Part shown: piece after piece, positions 16,394 through 25,452 of the stretch
Layout: each line of letters begins with the position of its first letter
How positions within the stretch are numbered: the first letter of the stretch is position 1
Source: CAZCAC01 sp964496575
Lineage (GTDB): Bacteria; Planctomycetota; UBA1135; GCA-002686595
Length of the DNA: 64,000 nucleotides
Assembly (NCBI GenBank): GCA_964496575.1
Contig: CAZCAC010000040.1
Coordinates: forward strand, 1-64,000
Direction of reading: 5' to 3'
Made by a program: the position numbers and the translations under genes
The notes under the pieces: model-generated
The model's database searches: none
Seen by the model: the letters and a program-made list of their open reading frames with translations, nothing else
What the model was told of the DNA's origin: nothing

Positions 16394-17197
16394 TCAGGGC
16401 CGAGGCGCCGGCCGATCCCAGTAGCTCATGGTCCCGTGGAGCTCGAAGCCCTGCTTCCGCACCACGGGTGCCGAGCTGTCGATTCGCGCGTAGAGACCGA
16501 CGCTGCGCAGGCCGGCGGCGCGCGCCTCCTCGATGCGGCCGGCCAGCACCGCGGAGTAGGCGCCCCGTCCGCGCGCTTCGGGAATCGTGCCGCCGCCCCA
16601 GAAGTACGCGAAGCCGAGGTCGGGGAAGAGGGTCATACCGCCAGCGCTGAGCGGCGCGCCGGTCGACTCGTCGTAGGCGAGAAACCGGCGAACCCGGCCG
16701 CCGGGTCGCGTGCACTCCTCGAGGTACTGGTCGATTTCGGCGGGGCTGAACTGTGTCCTCGAGCCGAACGCGGCCTCGGCCACGCGAATGACCGCGAGCA
16801 GCTCCTCGCGACAGGAGACCACCCGGGCGGTGATCCCGCTCACCGCGCGCGGTTGGAAGCGGTCGACCTCGACGAGGCAGGCGCGGTGCTCGTAGGCCGG
16901 TGCGTAGCCCGCCGCTTCGAGAGCACGGGCCAGCGCCTCGGTCTCGGGGCGGTGACGGACCAGCCAGCGGGAGGTCGTGTGGCCGTGAGCCTCGCCGACT
17001 TCCTCGATCAGGTCGTGAAGCTCGTCCGGCATCGCTCGCGTTCTCGTCACGCAGTTGAGGAACGGCGACGGTCGCGGACAGCTCACGTAGGCCACGTCGG
17101 GCCGATCGACGACGACGGCGTCGGCGGGAACCCAGAAGAAATCCCACTGGGAGCGCTCCACCACGTCGTCGGGGGTGAGATCGGCGGGGTCGTTCAT
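16394..17197 (-). CDS. GNAT-family N-acetyltransferase
   Basis: 267 residues from the ATG at 17197. Upstream in-frame ATGs exist (17227 and 17284) without better ribosome binding sites. The N-terminal half (about 1-125) is a degenerate GNAT-like or substrate-recognition domain. The C-terminal half has motif A, GGTIPEARGRGAYSAV (the R-x-x-G-x-G/A acetyl-CoA loop), followed by VGLYARIDSSAPVVRKQGF, the usual beta5/alpha4 ending. It should transfer an acetyl group from acetyl-CoA to an unknown small molecule or protein in the cytoplasm. It lies 64 bp downstream of the AAA ATPase gene on the same strand and may be cotranscribed. A truncated copy of its 3' end sits at 9585-9690. Confidence 0.85.
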   Translation of the reverse strand: MNDPADLTPDDVVERSQWDFFWVPADAVVVDRPDVAYVSCPRPSPFLNCVTRTRAMPDELHDLIEEVGEAHGHTTSRWLVRHRPETEALARALEAAGYAPAYEHRACLVEVDRFQPRAVSGITARVVSCREELLAVIRVAEAAFGSRTQFSPAEIDQYLEECTRPGGRVRRFLAYDESTGAPLSAGGMTLFPDLGFAYFWGGGTIPEARGRGAYSAVLAGRIEEARAAGLRSVGLYARIDSSAPVVRKQGFELHGTMSYWDRPAPRP

Positions 17198-17261
17198 GGC
17201 TCGGCGGGTCTCGTTCCGCGGGGGCATCGACTCGGGAGCATCGGGCGGCGAAGTCCAGCGG

Positions 17262-18488
17262 TCAAGCGAAGTGACGCAGGACATCTGCTGCAGAGGCCAC
17301 GATCAGCTGTGCGCCCTGATCTTCTCTCAGGGTCCATACTCCCTTCCCGATCACGAGCTGCAGTGCCCGCGTACACCGGATCTGAGGGAGGAATCGCTTC
17401 CAGTTGGGTGAAGGCGTGGTGTCCTGGAGCTTGACCTCGATCGGCAGCCACGGCTTGCCGTCGCGAACGATCAGGAAGTCGATCTCCTCCTTCTGTTTGT
17501 TGCGGAGAAAACACAGCTCGAAGTTGCCTTCACCGGTATCCGTCCAGAGGTGACACGTCTTGAGCAGGTGCGACGCGACCAGGTTCTCGAAGCGAGCTGC
17601 CTCGCCGGGGACCTCGCTGCAGTCCCAGAGGTAGAGCTTCCCGGACTTGCGCAGACTGCGAGCGATCCGTTTCGAGTACGGCTTGATCTCGAAGGCGTAG
17701 TACAGCTCCGTGAGCATCTGCAGCCAGCGCTTCGCCGTGTCATGGCTCACCTCGAGCTCTTCTCTCAAGGAGGCCACGGACAGGAGCGAACCAACCCGGA
17801 GCGGGAGCAGGGAGGCGAGCATCTCGATGCGGCTCAGATCGGGAATCCGGGAGAGATCTCGCAGATCCTCGCGAATCACGCGCTCGACGCGGTGGCTGCG
17901 CCAGAGCCGGGCCTTCCTCTCGTCCTGAGCCAGGAAGGGCTCTGGGAAGGTGCCGAACTTCATGAAGGTCTCCAGGGTCTCCTGGGCGGCTCTTCGTCTG
18001 CGCGGCGGGCCACAGAACAGCGTCTCGATCACATCGTCCGGGTGAGGAATTGTCGCCGACTCGAGCTCACCGAGCGAAAAGGGATGGAGGCGGAAGTGAA
18101 AGTACCGACCCAGCAAGCTGTCGCTTCCGCGGCGGTAGACGGTCAGCCGAGCGCTCCCCGTGACGAGAATGTCGACGGGATCCTCGAGCGTGTCGTAGAG
18201 CCCCTTCAAGGAGCGCTTCCACGATCGCGCCTTGTGGATCTCGTCGAGGACGAGCAGGGGGATGCGTCCAGTCGAGCCAGGGACGACACCGCGCGGATCG
18301 TGGGTCCATTCGCGCCGAAAGGTGACTTCGTCCCAGTTCTTGTAAGCGCCGGCCTTTCGCTTCCTCAAGAGCTCCTGGCCCAAGGTGGTCTTGCCACACT
18401 GGCGCGGACCCGAGAGGAAGGCCATCTTGTGATCGCCGAAGCAGAGATCGGAGATCGGCGTCTCGAGGCTACGGCGCTTGAGCTTCAT
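17262..18488 (-). CDS. AAA-family ATPase with DUF4143 C-terminal domain
   Basis: 408 residues from the ATG at 18488. Walker A is FLSGPRQCGKTTLGQ, Walker B is IPLLVLDEIHKA and sensor 1 is VTGSAR. Residues about 190-300 form the winged-helix linker (SHDTAKRWLQMLTELYYAFEI), and the C terminus has EIDFLIVRDGKPWLPIEVK, the PD-(D/E)XK-like core of DUF4143. Such proteins are widespread and scattered; many are thought to be mobile or defence-related, but their biochemistry is poorly known. An ATG 9 nt earlier (18497) lies inside the -10 box, so 18488 fits better. The AT-rich upstream region contrasts with its neighbours and is compatible with horizontal acquisition. Confidence 0.9.
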   Translation of the reverse strand: MKLKRRSLETPISDLCFGDHKMAFLSGPRQCGKTTLGQELLRKRKAGAYKNWDEVTFRREWTHDPRGVVPGSTGRIPLLVLDEIHKARSWKRSLKGLYDTLEDPVDILVTGSARLTVYRRGSDSLLGRYFHFRLHPFSLGELESATIPHPDDVIETLFCGPPRRRRAAQETLETFMKFGTFPEPFLAQDERKARLWRSHRVERVIREDLRDLSRIPDLSRIEMLASLLPLRVGSLLSVASLREELEVSHDTAKRWLQMLTELYYAFEIKPYSKRIARSLRKSGKLYLWDCSEVPGEAARFENLVASHLLKTCHLWTDTGEGNFELCFLRNKQKEEIDFLIVRDGKPWLPIEVKLQDTTPSPNWKRFLPQIRCTRALQLVIGKGVWTLREDQGAQLIVASAADVLRHFA

Positions 18489-18495
18489 TCTGACC

Positions 18496-18524
18496 ATATT
18501 ACGATGTCGTGCGAAAATGGTCGA
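18496..18524 (-). promoter_or_regulatory. Promoter of the AAA ATPase gene (leaderless geometry)
   Basis: On the minus strand, TCGACC (18524-18519), a 17-bp spacer, then TAATAT (18501-18496), 7 nt before the ATG at 18488. The predicted +1 is at or next to the start codon and no Shine-Dalgarno sequence is present. This is one of the better-formed promoters in the window. Confidence 0.6.
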
Positions 18525-18643
18525 TGACCAAAGTTCGATCAGGTCGTAATTTGGTCAATTCTCAGGCGGCGACCCCGATGTGGGCAGGGACAGCGGCCGC
18601 AGGCGGAAGAATCCGGTGCGGGCGAGCACTGCATGTGCCGGTT

Positions 18644-19105
18644 TCAATGGCCAAGAAGCTCGAGGTTGTCGACGTCGGCGTCCTGGCCCTCGCCACCCGG
18701 CTCGCCGTCACCACCGAGGGTGTAGATCCGGGGGATGGCTCGATCGGCGGTTGGCGGCTCGTACCGGTATTCCCGGCTCCACGGGTCACGAGGGAGCGAG
18801 CGCTGCTGCAGGAACCGCTTTCCCTCGTCGTCGGGAATGACCAGCACCTCGAGGTTCTCGGGGTAACAGCCCCCATGGGCGACGGCGTAGTCCTCGAGCG
18901 ATCTGTGGATCGCCCGGATGTCGGCCTTCGCCTTGGAGGTGAAGGTGTTGATGTACCGCACCTTCCTCGGCGCCAGCAGGAAGGCGAGGAGACCGAGTAT
19001 CGCCGCGGCTTCGGCGATGAGAATCCACGTCCTCGACCGGTTGGAGGGTCTGGACGCGTCATCCGGGTGAGGGGGTGAGGATGGGCTTCGCTGGACGCTG
19101 GTCAT
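18644..19105 (-). CDS. Type II secretion pseudopilin (GspG)-like protein with atypical N terminus
   Basis: 153 residues from the ATG at 19105, with GGAGAGG about 8 nt upstream. The periplasmic part matches the GspG core: KADIRAIHRSLEDYAVAHGG, Y-P, L-P-x-D-P-W, Y-x-Y and a C-terminal TLGGDGEPGGEGQDADVDN, which resembles the calcium-binding loop of major pseudopilins. The hydrophobic helix is residues 27-45, preceded by 26 polar residues. The usual G-F/M cleavage site and Glu5 are absent, so processing by prepilin peptidase is doubtful. It may be a stand-alone anchored protein using the pseudopilin fold. No other secretion genes are adjacent. Confidence 0.7.
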   Translation of the reverse strand: MTSVQRSPSSPPHPDDASRPSNRSRTWILIAEAAAILGLLAFLLAPRKVRYINTFTSKAKADIRAIHRSLEDYAVAHGGCYPENLEVLVIPDDEGKRFLQQRSLPRDPWSREYRYEPPTADRAIPRIYTLGGDGEPGGEGQDADVDNLELLGH

Positions 19106-19379
19106 CGCGGTGCCTCTCCGGTGCTGATGTTGCGCCCCCGGATCGACGATCAGTCGCGTGGCATATTCCACCATCTCCCCCGCCGCCCCCCGATGCGCTC
19201 GAATCAGGGCACATCGAGCGATTCCGCTCGTGCCAGGGGCGGCGAGCTCCTGACCGGACCACGACCAGCGGCTTTTGAAGTTACCGGGTAGAATGGCATC
19301 GTTAGAAGGTCCCGGCACGCTCGCCGATTGCTCGAAAGCGCTCAGTTCGAGCACCCACCCATCCAGCAGAGGAGATCCG

Positions 19380-22300
19380 ATGCGCCTGGTCTTGCCCCCG
19401 GCCCTGTCAGCGGCCGCGATCCTCTCGTTCCTGCTCACCGGCTGTGCCCCCACGAATCTCGACGGAACGGAATCCGGGCAGCAGTCGAGCTCGTTCGTCC
19501 CCCCCGGCGGAACGGGTGCCCTTCCGGCTCACGCACAGATCGGAGGGATTCCCACCGTGCCGATGTTCATCGACGGCTGCAACCTGGGCTGCGGTAGTGG
19601 CTCGGGGGGCGCGGACGTCGGGTGCACGATCGTCAACGTCCACACCAACCACGAGCTGCGGATCGAGTTCTCACAGCGAGTCGACCTCCAGTCGGTGGAC
19701 ACCCAGACCTTCCAGCTGACCCAGGTGGGCACCGGGACGATCCCCACGGGGACCTTCCTCCGGAACCCGGCCAACCCGAAAGTGCTGATCTTCCGCCCGT
19801 CGGTCGACATCGCTCCGACCGGTGAGCTCGTCTTCGGCTTCGACGCCGGTCAGGCCTACCAGGTCTTCCTCCCCGGCGAAGCCCACCCCGACGTCGGTCC
19901 CTTCGTCCAGGACGTCCACGGCCAGAAGAACCAGAGCCGGATGGACTGCCTGATGAGCACCACGCTGGGCGTGGCCGACTACGAGCCGGGGGATCCGGCG
20001 GTCCAGGTGCTGGTCGACCTCGTCGACGACTACGGGAACATCATCCCCGATCAGCCCGCGCAGGGGGCGGTCAACGTCTCCGCGCAGACCGACATCGAGA
20101 TGATCTTCGACGACATCATGGCGACGGAGACGCTGCTCGATCCGGTTTCCGGGACCTCGCCGTACATCAGCGTGATGGTCGACCCCGACGGGGACACGTC
20201 GGATCAGAGCGACCAGGTGCCGTTGCCCGGCTCCTTCACGATCGCGCTGGACCCCGACATCAACACGACCACGCTGACCTTCATCCCGGGTGCGACCCTG
20301 CCGCCCGCGGGCTCGGCGCCGCTGCGCATCGCGATGAACGTCGGCACCGTCCCGACCGATGCGGCGGGCAACCCTCTGAGCAATGCCAGCGACATCGTCT
20401 TCACTCCCGAGGGCGCCGTCCTGCCGCCGCTGGTGCTGAGCGAGACCTTCGACGATCCCACGGGCGAGGACGAGCTCGGCACCGGCGCGCTGTGGGGACA
20501 GGGACAGCTCACCTGGTCGATCGGCGGCGGCTCCGGACGGCTCGGTGATCTCGTGATCCGCGACGGCGAAGAAGTCGTGCTGAACACCGATAGCCAGGAG
20601 TTCCCGCTGGCGGGGCAGCCGTGGAGCCTGCTCGACAACTCGATTCCGGGGACCGACTACGATCCGCTCGACTCCGCCACCTGGCCGAAGATCACCGTCA
20701 CCGACGGCGACTTCGAGTTCTCCTCGGTGGTGATCGAGGAGGGCGGGAGACTGATCCTCCAAGGGGATCAGCCGGCGCGCCTCTTCGCGCGCGGACAGGT
20801 GATCAACGACGGCGAGATCGACGTGGCCGGCGTCTCGGCGCTCGACCACCGCGGAAACACTGGTGGTGGACACTCCAACAACGGCACCTTCGGCCAGGAG
20901 TCGAAGTACGGCGGCACCGGCGGCCAGAGCGGAACCCTGGCCGGCGACGGTGGACGGGGCGCCGACCGGATCAACATGGAGGGCACCACACTGCCGCTGA
21001 TGGTCAACATCGGCGGGATCGTGTTCGACCCGCCCGACGTAGCCGTCAACGACGGTTTCGACGGGAAGGGAGTCGGAGCCGGCTCCGCCTCGGGGGTCGC
21101 CGGCACGGCCGGACGCGGGGGCCTGCACTGGCCACCGACGCTGCCGACGCACAACAACATGAGTCTGCCGGGATTCGGCGACGCCGAGATCAGCGTCGTT
21201 CCCCCGAACGACAGCGGTGGTGCGGAGTGCGGCATCGGCATGGTCGGCGGTCCGGGCAGTGGTGGCGCGTACGCCATGAATGGAGGGGACGGCATCCCGG
21301 TCTCTCCCTACGACCCGGTGCACCCGGGCCTGCTTCCCAACACCCCGCCGCCCACGCCCGGCGGAGACAACTCGGCTCTGGGCCTGGGGGCCCCTGGCGA
21401 CGACAACCTGGTTCGCAAGCTGGCCTGGTACGTGGGCTACCTGCGCGGCGGCTCCGGCGGTGGGGGGGGAGGGACCTCCGTCTTCGGGTCGCGGCTCAAC
21501 ATCAACGGGGCTCCCGAGTGCGACAACGGGAGCCTGTTCCCCTTCTTCGACCACAGCGCCGCCGGTGGCGGCGGTGGCGGGGGAGCCCTTCAGATGGCCG
21601 CCGGTCGTCTCCTCACCCTCAACGGCGTCGTCGATTGCGGTGGCGGGAGCGGCGGAAGCGCCCCGAACCCCGGCACGACGCTGCTCGAGAACTGCGATCA
21701 CTCCGGGAACACCGGGGCGACCCCCGATTGCGAGGACTTCGCCGCGCCCGGCGGTGGGGGTTCCGGTGGAGCGATCAAGCTGCAGTCGCGCGAGATCGAG
21801 ATCGGTCTGGAGGCGAGTCGCTTGATCGTCTCGGGTGGACAGGGCGGCATCGGCGCCGGCGGCTCCCTCGGCGGCGATGGCAGCCCCGGTCTGCTGCGGA
21901 TCGAGCGCGAGAGCTTCGTCGATGCCGACACCGACGCGGACCTCTTCGGGCCGCGGATCGAGCCGTACTACCCGGACGGTGGTCCGCCCGGGTTCAACGA
22001 GCCCTACCTCTCGGCGATGATCCTGTCGGTGGGTGAATGGGGTGAGCAGCACTTCCGTCCCGAGTCCTTTGGCGGTGCGATGTCCTGCTGGATGAAGCCG
22101 GACGTGCCGTTCTGGTCCTTCGATCCGCTCGACGACCTGTCGAGTGATCCACTGGCCCTGGCCAGCACCAAGGGCTGGAACATGAAGGTGCGCTACGTGA
22201 CGCCGACCGGGATCGAGGAGTACTGGTACCGCGGCCAGTCCGCGATCGCCGACCCCGACAATCCGCTGCACGGGATCACGGACTTCGAGACCTACCTCGG

Positions 22301-22604
22301 CAAGTTGCTGAACCACGACGAGCCCTCGAACGCCGGATCGCTCTTGACCTTGCGGTTCCAGGGGGTTCGGGTGCTCGCCGACCACGACCTCTGCGACCTC
22401 GATCTGACCGACGCGGGAGGAGAGATCGAGCCGGGCTCGCTCACCCCCTGGGTGCAGCACCCCGCCGAGCTGAACCTCTTCGGCGTCGACATCAACCGCA
22501 TCCGCTTCTGCGTGGTCCTCGAACCGCGGCTGCAGGGATTCGGTCTGATCGAACGCAACATCGTCGGGATCACCGACGTGGAGATAGGCATCCAGACGAA
22601 CTGA
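19380..22604 (+). CDS. Large Gly-rich lipoprotein with Ig-like domains
   Basis: 1,074 residues from the ATG at 19380, with GAGGAG 6 nt upstream. The leader ends FLLTGCAP, a good lipobox, so it is probably lipid-anchored. Two SbsA-type Ig-like (Big_5) domains lie at about residues 85-180 (NHELRIEFSQRVDLQSVD) and 235-350 (TDIEMIFDDIMATETL). Residues about 390-480 resemble a beta-helix or N-terminal filament-type domain. A long region (about 485-860) is rich in GGxGG and GGGGG stretches, repeated in blocks ending in SRLNIN, GRLLTLNGVVDCGGG and REIEIG. Such Gly-rich beta-helical repeats suggest a surface adhesin or stalk-like protein. It has its own 3' terminator. The protein function is unknown. 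Confidence 0.85.
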   Translation: MRLVLPPALSAAAILSFLLTGCAPTNLDGTESGQQSSSFVPPGGTGALPAHAQIGGIPTVPMFIDGCNLGCGSGSGGADVGCTIVNVHTNHELRIEFSQRVDLQSVDTQTFQLTQVGTGTIPTGTFLRNPANPKVLIFRPSVDIAPTGELVFGFDAGQAYQVFLPGEAHPDVGPFVQDVHGQKNQSRMDCLMSTTLGVADYEPGDPAVQVLVDLVDDYGNIIPDQPAQGAVNVSAQTDIEMIFDDIMATETLLDPVSGTSPYISVMVDPDGDTSDQSDQVPLPGSFTIALDPDINTTTLTFIPGATLPPAGSAPLRIAMNVGTVPTDAAGNPLSNASDIVFTPEGAVLPPLVLSETFDDPTGEDELGTGALWGQGQLTWSIGGGSGRLGDLVIRDGEEVVLNTDSQEFPLAGQPWSLLDNSIPGTDYDPLDSATWPKITVTDGDFEFSSVVIEEGGRLILQGDQPARLFARGQVINDGEIDVAGVSALDHRGNTGGGHSNNGTFGQESKYGGTGGQSGTLAGDGGRGADRINMEGTTLPLMVNIGGIVFDPPDVAVNDGFDGKGVGAGSASGVAGTAGRGGLHWPPTLPTHNNMSLPGFGDAEISVVPPNDSGGAECGIGMVGGPGSGGAYAMNGGDGIPVSPYDPVHPGLLPNTPPPTPGGDNSALGLGAPGDDNLVRKLAWYVGYLRGGSGGGGGGTSVFGSRLNINGAPECDNGSLFPFFDHSAAGGGGGGGALQMAAGRLLTLNGVVDCGGGSGGSAPNPGTTLLENCDHSGNTGATPDCEDFAAPGGGGSGGAIKLQSREIEIGLEASRLIVSGGQGGIGAGGSLGGDGSPGLLRIERESFVDADTDADLFGPRIEPYYPDGGPPGFNEPYLSAMILSVGEWGEQHFRPESFGGAMSCWMKPDVPFWSFDPLDDLSSDPLALASTKGWNMKVRYVTPTGIEEYWYRGQSAIADPDNPLHGITDFETYLGKLLNHDEPSNAGSLLTLRFQGVRVLADHDLCDLDLTDAGGEIEPGSLTPWVQHPAELNLFGVDINRIRFCVVLEPRLQGFGLIERNIVGITDVEIGIQTN

Positions 22605-22623
22605 GTCGATGCTCGCTTCTGGT

Positions 22624-22654
22624 GGGGGCCTCGCGTCGAGCGGGGTCCCCTTTT
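22624..22654 (+). terminator. Rho-independent terminator of the Gly-rich lipoprotein gene
   Basis: GGGGGCC pairs with GGTCCCC (one G-U pair), with an inner CTCG-CGT-CGAG helix in the loop, followed by TTTT. It starts 20 bp after the stop at 22604. Confidence 0.75.
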
Positions 22655-22721
22655 CGTACCAGGGAGAGTCCTCCCACGACCCCGGTTGGCCACCGCTGCA
22701 TCGCTCCTTCTCGTTTTGTCG

Positions 22722-22750
22722 TTGTCCGATCGAAGTGGGAGGGGTATCAC
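22722..22750 (+). promoter_or_regulatory. Promoter of the secreted protein at 22813
   Basis: TTGTCC (22722-22727), a 17-bp spacer, TATCAC (22745-22750). The predicted leader is about 55 nt. Confidence 0.5.
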
Positions 22751-22812
22751 CGAGGCGGAGAGAAGACTCGATGCGCCGTGTAGCCGCAGCGAACGAAAGA
22801 GGCACCCCTACC

Positions 22813-23796
22813 ATGAAGCTCCTCATCCTCTTTGCCCTGCTCTCGGTCAGCCTCAGGGGATTCACGCAGGAGACCGTTCCAGTCGTCGAGCTTCCCGCCC
22901 GCTGGGAGGTCGGGACGAGCTACGATCTCGAGCTCGAGAAGACCTTCCGGCAATCCCGGGGCGGAAAACTACGAGCCTATCAGTCCACGACTACGCAGAT
23001 CAAAGTCAGGGTCCTGGAGAGCCGGGAGAACGGCCACGTTTTCTCCTGGACCTTCGGCAAGACGGAAATGCCAGACGCTCCTGCGGATGCAGAGAAACAA
23101 GTCGAGGCGATGAGCAAGCTCTGGGAGGGAGTCGAGATGAAGCTGGTGATGAACGAGTCCGGGTCGTTCGTGAGCCTCGCCAACGAGAGGGAAATACTCG
23201 AGGAACTCGAGAGGACGACTGAACTCGTCGAGGAGCTCCTGCGCGAATCCGGTATGGAGGAAGGCGACATCGACGAGACCCTTGATCAGGTTCGGCGCTA
23301 TCTCGGGACCGAGGCGTTCACCAAATCGATGCTCGAAGAGGTAATCGCCTTCTACAAGCCCGCGGGTGGTCGCTACGTCATGGACGAGCCGGAAGAACGG
23401 CACGGTCTGTTTCCGAATCCGTACGGTGGAGCCTTCTTTCCCTCCACCTGCACTCTGGGCCTCACGGAAATCAACGAGGAAGAAGGTACTGCAAGAATCG
23501 ACTGGAGGATGGAGCTGGACTCCAAAGCAGTCGAACAGATCCTGGCAGAGGACCTGGCCGCACCCCAACCCGATTCTTCGAAAGACCCCGAGACGCTTCG
23601 GGGAAAGCTGCTACGCGAGCCGCCAGGGTATGGCGTTCGAGAAGAGACGGTCTACGTGTACGACCTCACCACCGGCGTCCCACGCTCGGTGGAGGCGACC
23701 CGCACGACCGATGTCTCCATCTGGGGCTACGAGGTCAAGACCATCGAGGGCTTCCGTATCGTGGTGAGCTGGTCGGGGGTAGGAGAAGACGAATAA
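22813..23796 (+). CDS. Secreted protein of unknown function
   Basis: 327 residues from the ATG at 22813, which starts a short signal peptide (KLLILFALLSVSLRGFTQ). In-frame codons upstream would put a long charged tail before the leader. The protein is acidic and beta-rich. It begins with PARWEVGTSYDLELEKTFRQ, then alternates strands and a helical insert (about residues 95-175) and ends with strands and a final VEATRTTDVSIWGYEVKT. The layout resembles planctomycete periplasmic proteins grouped under DUF6263, but I cannot establish that here. It stands alone behind its own promoter. No catalytic motif is visible. Confidence 0.75.
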   Translation: MKLLILFALLSVSLRGFTQETVPVVELPARWEVGTSYDLELEKTFRQSRGGKLRAYQSTTTQIKVRVLESRENGHVFSWTFGKTEMPDAPADAEKQVEAMSKLWEGVEMKLVMNESGSFVSLANEREILEELERTTELVEELLRESGMEEGDIDETLDQVRRYLGTEAFTKSMLEEVIAFYKPAGGRYVMDEPEERHGLFPNPYGGAFFPSTCTLGLTEINEEEGTARIDWRMELDSKAVEQILAEDLAAPQPDSSKDPETLRGKLLREPPGYGVREETVYVYDLTTGVPRSVEATRTTDVSIWGYEVKTIEGFRIVVSWSGVGEDE

Positions 23797-23847
23797 ACGG
23801 TAGCCTGTGATGGGGCGGGCAACATCTTCACCGCGCGCCTGGATCTC

Positions 23848-24057
23848 ATGGAACCAAGGAGTCACTCGGAGGTGATTCCATCGGGGCGTCTGACGCGAAC
23901 GGCAGGCGCCGCGATGGCTCTGCTGATAATCGCCTGTGTCGCCCCGAGCAATCCGCCGCCTTCGATCGACGAAACCTCGCCCTCAGCTCCCGAGATCCGC
24001 ACCCGCGCCGTCGAGCTCCGCACGCGCGATCCGGGCCGCCAGCAACACAGCACGTGA
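23848..24057 (+). CDS. Possible small lipoprotein
   Basis: 69 codons. RLTRTAGAAMALLIIAC is a plausible leader with a lipobox-like IIAC, followed by a Pro/Ser-rich 40-residue tail ending at 24057. There is no good ribosome binding site before the ATG at 23848. An internal ATG at 23914 would leave too short a leader. It may be noise in a 436-bp gap, but the N-terminal pattern is better than the surrounding frames. Confidence 0.3.
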   Translation: MEPRSHSEVIPSGRLTRTAGAAMALLIIACVAPSNPPPSIDETSPSAPEIRTRAVELRTRDPGRQQHST

Positions 24058-24163
24058 GAACGCGTCTGGGATTCTCGGGCGCGTTCCGCTGACGGTTCCG
24101 GGTGACCGGCGGAGAGTGTTCGGCCTCGGTGCCCCATGGAGGAACCAGGCGCACGACCCGCGG

Positions 24164-24191
24164 TAGACAGATCCCGGATCCCCGGTACACT
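24164..24191 (+). promoter_or_regulatory. Promoter of the SGNH hydrolase gene
   Basis: TAGACA (24164-24169), a 16-bp spacer, TACACT (24186-24191). The leader to the ATG at 24233 is about 35-40 nt. Confidence 0.5.
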
Positions 24192-24232
24192 GCAAGATCA
24201 GCCTCGACCCCCAGCTTCTCCCGGATTCCCTC

Positions 24233-25405
24233 ATGCGTAATCTCCGCCTCGTCGCGGTCCTGCTGTTCCTCTCCGCGACCGCCGGCGCCCAGGACACCAA
24301 GGCGCTCTTCCTGGGCAACAGCTACACCAACTTCAACGACCTCGCCGGCATGGTGCAGAACCTCGCCGCGGCGAGCGGAGTGACGCTGTTCAAGGACAAG
24401 AACACCCCCGGCGGCAATACCCTCGGCGCGCCGCAGTCCAGCGGCTATCCGCACAAATCACATCCCACGTCGCTGGCCAAGATCGCCTCGACCGACTGGG
24501 ACTTCGTCGTGCTCCAGGAGCAGAGCTACCTCCCGACGATTCCCGGCGCCAAGACGCAGTACATGTTCACCGGGGCGCAGAGCCTCGACGCCTCGATCGC
24601 GGCCAGCGACCCGAACACTGAGGTGGTGCTCTTCCAGACCTGGGGGCGACGTGACGGCGGGACCTTCTGCTCCGGGGGGTGCGTCACCTTCGCCGACTTC
24701 GACGAGATGCAGGACGCCCTGACCGCGGCCTACGACGAGTGCGCCGCGTTGATCGGCGCGCGAGTCGCTCCCGTCGGTGAGGCCTGGCGGCTGGCGCGGA
24801 CGCTCGATCCGGGGATCGTGCTCCACACCGGGGACGGCAGTCACCCCAACCTCTCCGGCAGCTACCTCGCCGCCTGCGTCTTCCACGCCGTGCTGCTCGG
24901 CGAGTCGCCGATCGGGCTCGGCTACACCGCCGGACTCGATCCGCGAGATGCGCTCTTCCTGCAGGAGGTCGCCGACCTCGTCGTCTTCTGCGGCGTGGAG
25001 GTAGGCTGCATCGCTGCGCCCAACTCGGCCGGCGCGGGAGCGCGGATCGGCAGCACCGGCAGCGCGAGCGTCAGCGCGGCGGACCTGGGGCTCGTCGTCA
25101 GCGACGCGATCCCCGATGACTTCGGCCTCTTCTTCTACGGCAACACCGCGAGCGAGCATCCCTTCGGCGACGGGATCTCCTGCACCTCCGCCCCGCTCTT
25201 CCGCCTCGGGCCGGCGACTTCCGCCGACGTGACGGGCTTCAACTGGCGAGCCCTCGACTACGGTGACCCGCCGATGAACGGCGGTGCCGGAGCGGTGACG
25301 CCGGGAGTCACCTGGAGCTTCCAGTACTGGTACCGCGACTCCGCCGGCCCCGGGGGCACGGGCTTCAACATCTCCGATGCACTGATCGTTCGATTCTGCC
25401 CCTGA
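24233..25405 (+). CDS. Secreted SGNH-type hydrolase with C-terminal module B
   Basis: 390 residues. A signal peptide (RNLRLVAVLLFLSATAGA) is followed by an SGNH/GDSL-like domain: ALFLGNSYTNFNDL holds the putative nucleophile Ser, VLQEQSYLP and FQTWGR match conserved blocks, and HTGDGSHPNLSGSYL holds the D-x-x-H pair. An esterase or deacetylase acting on a polysaccharide is likely. From Cys259 (25007) the protein is module B: C-x-x-x-PNS-x-G, FGLFFYG, PFGDGISC, WSFQYWYRD, FNISDALIVRFCP. Related modules end the sialidase at 44544 and the propeller protein at 56409. It lies convergent with the chimeric desuccinylase-like gene, with 47 bp between stop codons. Confidence 0.85.
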   Translation: MRNLRLVAVLLFLSATAGAQDTKALFLGNSYTNFNDLAGMVQNLAAASGVTLFKDKNTPGGNTLGAPQSSGYPHKSHPTSLAKIASTDWDFVVLQEQSYLPTIPGAKTQYMFTGAQSLDASIAASDPNTEVVLFQTWGRRDGGTFCSGGCVTFADFDEMQDALTAAYDECAALIGARVAPVGEAWRLARTLDPGIVLHTGDGSHPNLSGSYLAACVFHAVLLGESPIGLGYTAGLDPRDALFLQEVADLVVFCGVEVGCIAAPNSAGAGARIGSTGSASVSAADLGLVVSDAIPDDFGLFFYGNTASEHPFGDGISCTSAPLFRLGPATSADVTGFNWRALDYGDPPMNGGAGAVTPGVTWSFQYWYRDSAGPGGTGFNISDALIVRFCP

Positions 25406-25452
25406 CCCGATCGGACGTGGATCGCCGGACGCTGCTGGAGCTGTAGCGTTCC

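Noticed and set aside
18645..19453. Longer version (269 codons) of the pseudopilin-like gene
   Set aside because: The extra N-terminal part has no prepilin leader and no Shine-Dalgarno sequence; GGAGAGG precedes the ATG at 19105.
19671..22865. 1,064-codon open frame on the minus strand opposite the Gly-rich lipoprotein gene
   Set aside because: It is exactly antisense to a gene with signal peptide, lipobox, ribosome binding site and terminator. Its product is Arg/Val/Asp/Gly-rich without domains, as expected from codon bias in G+C-rich DNA.
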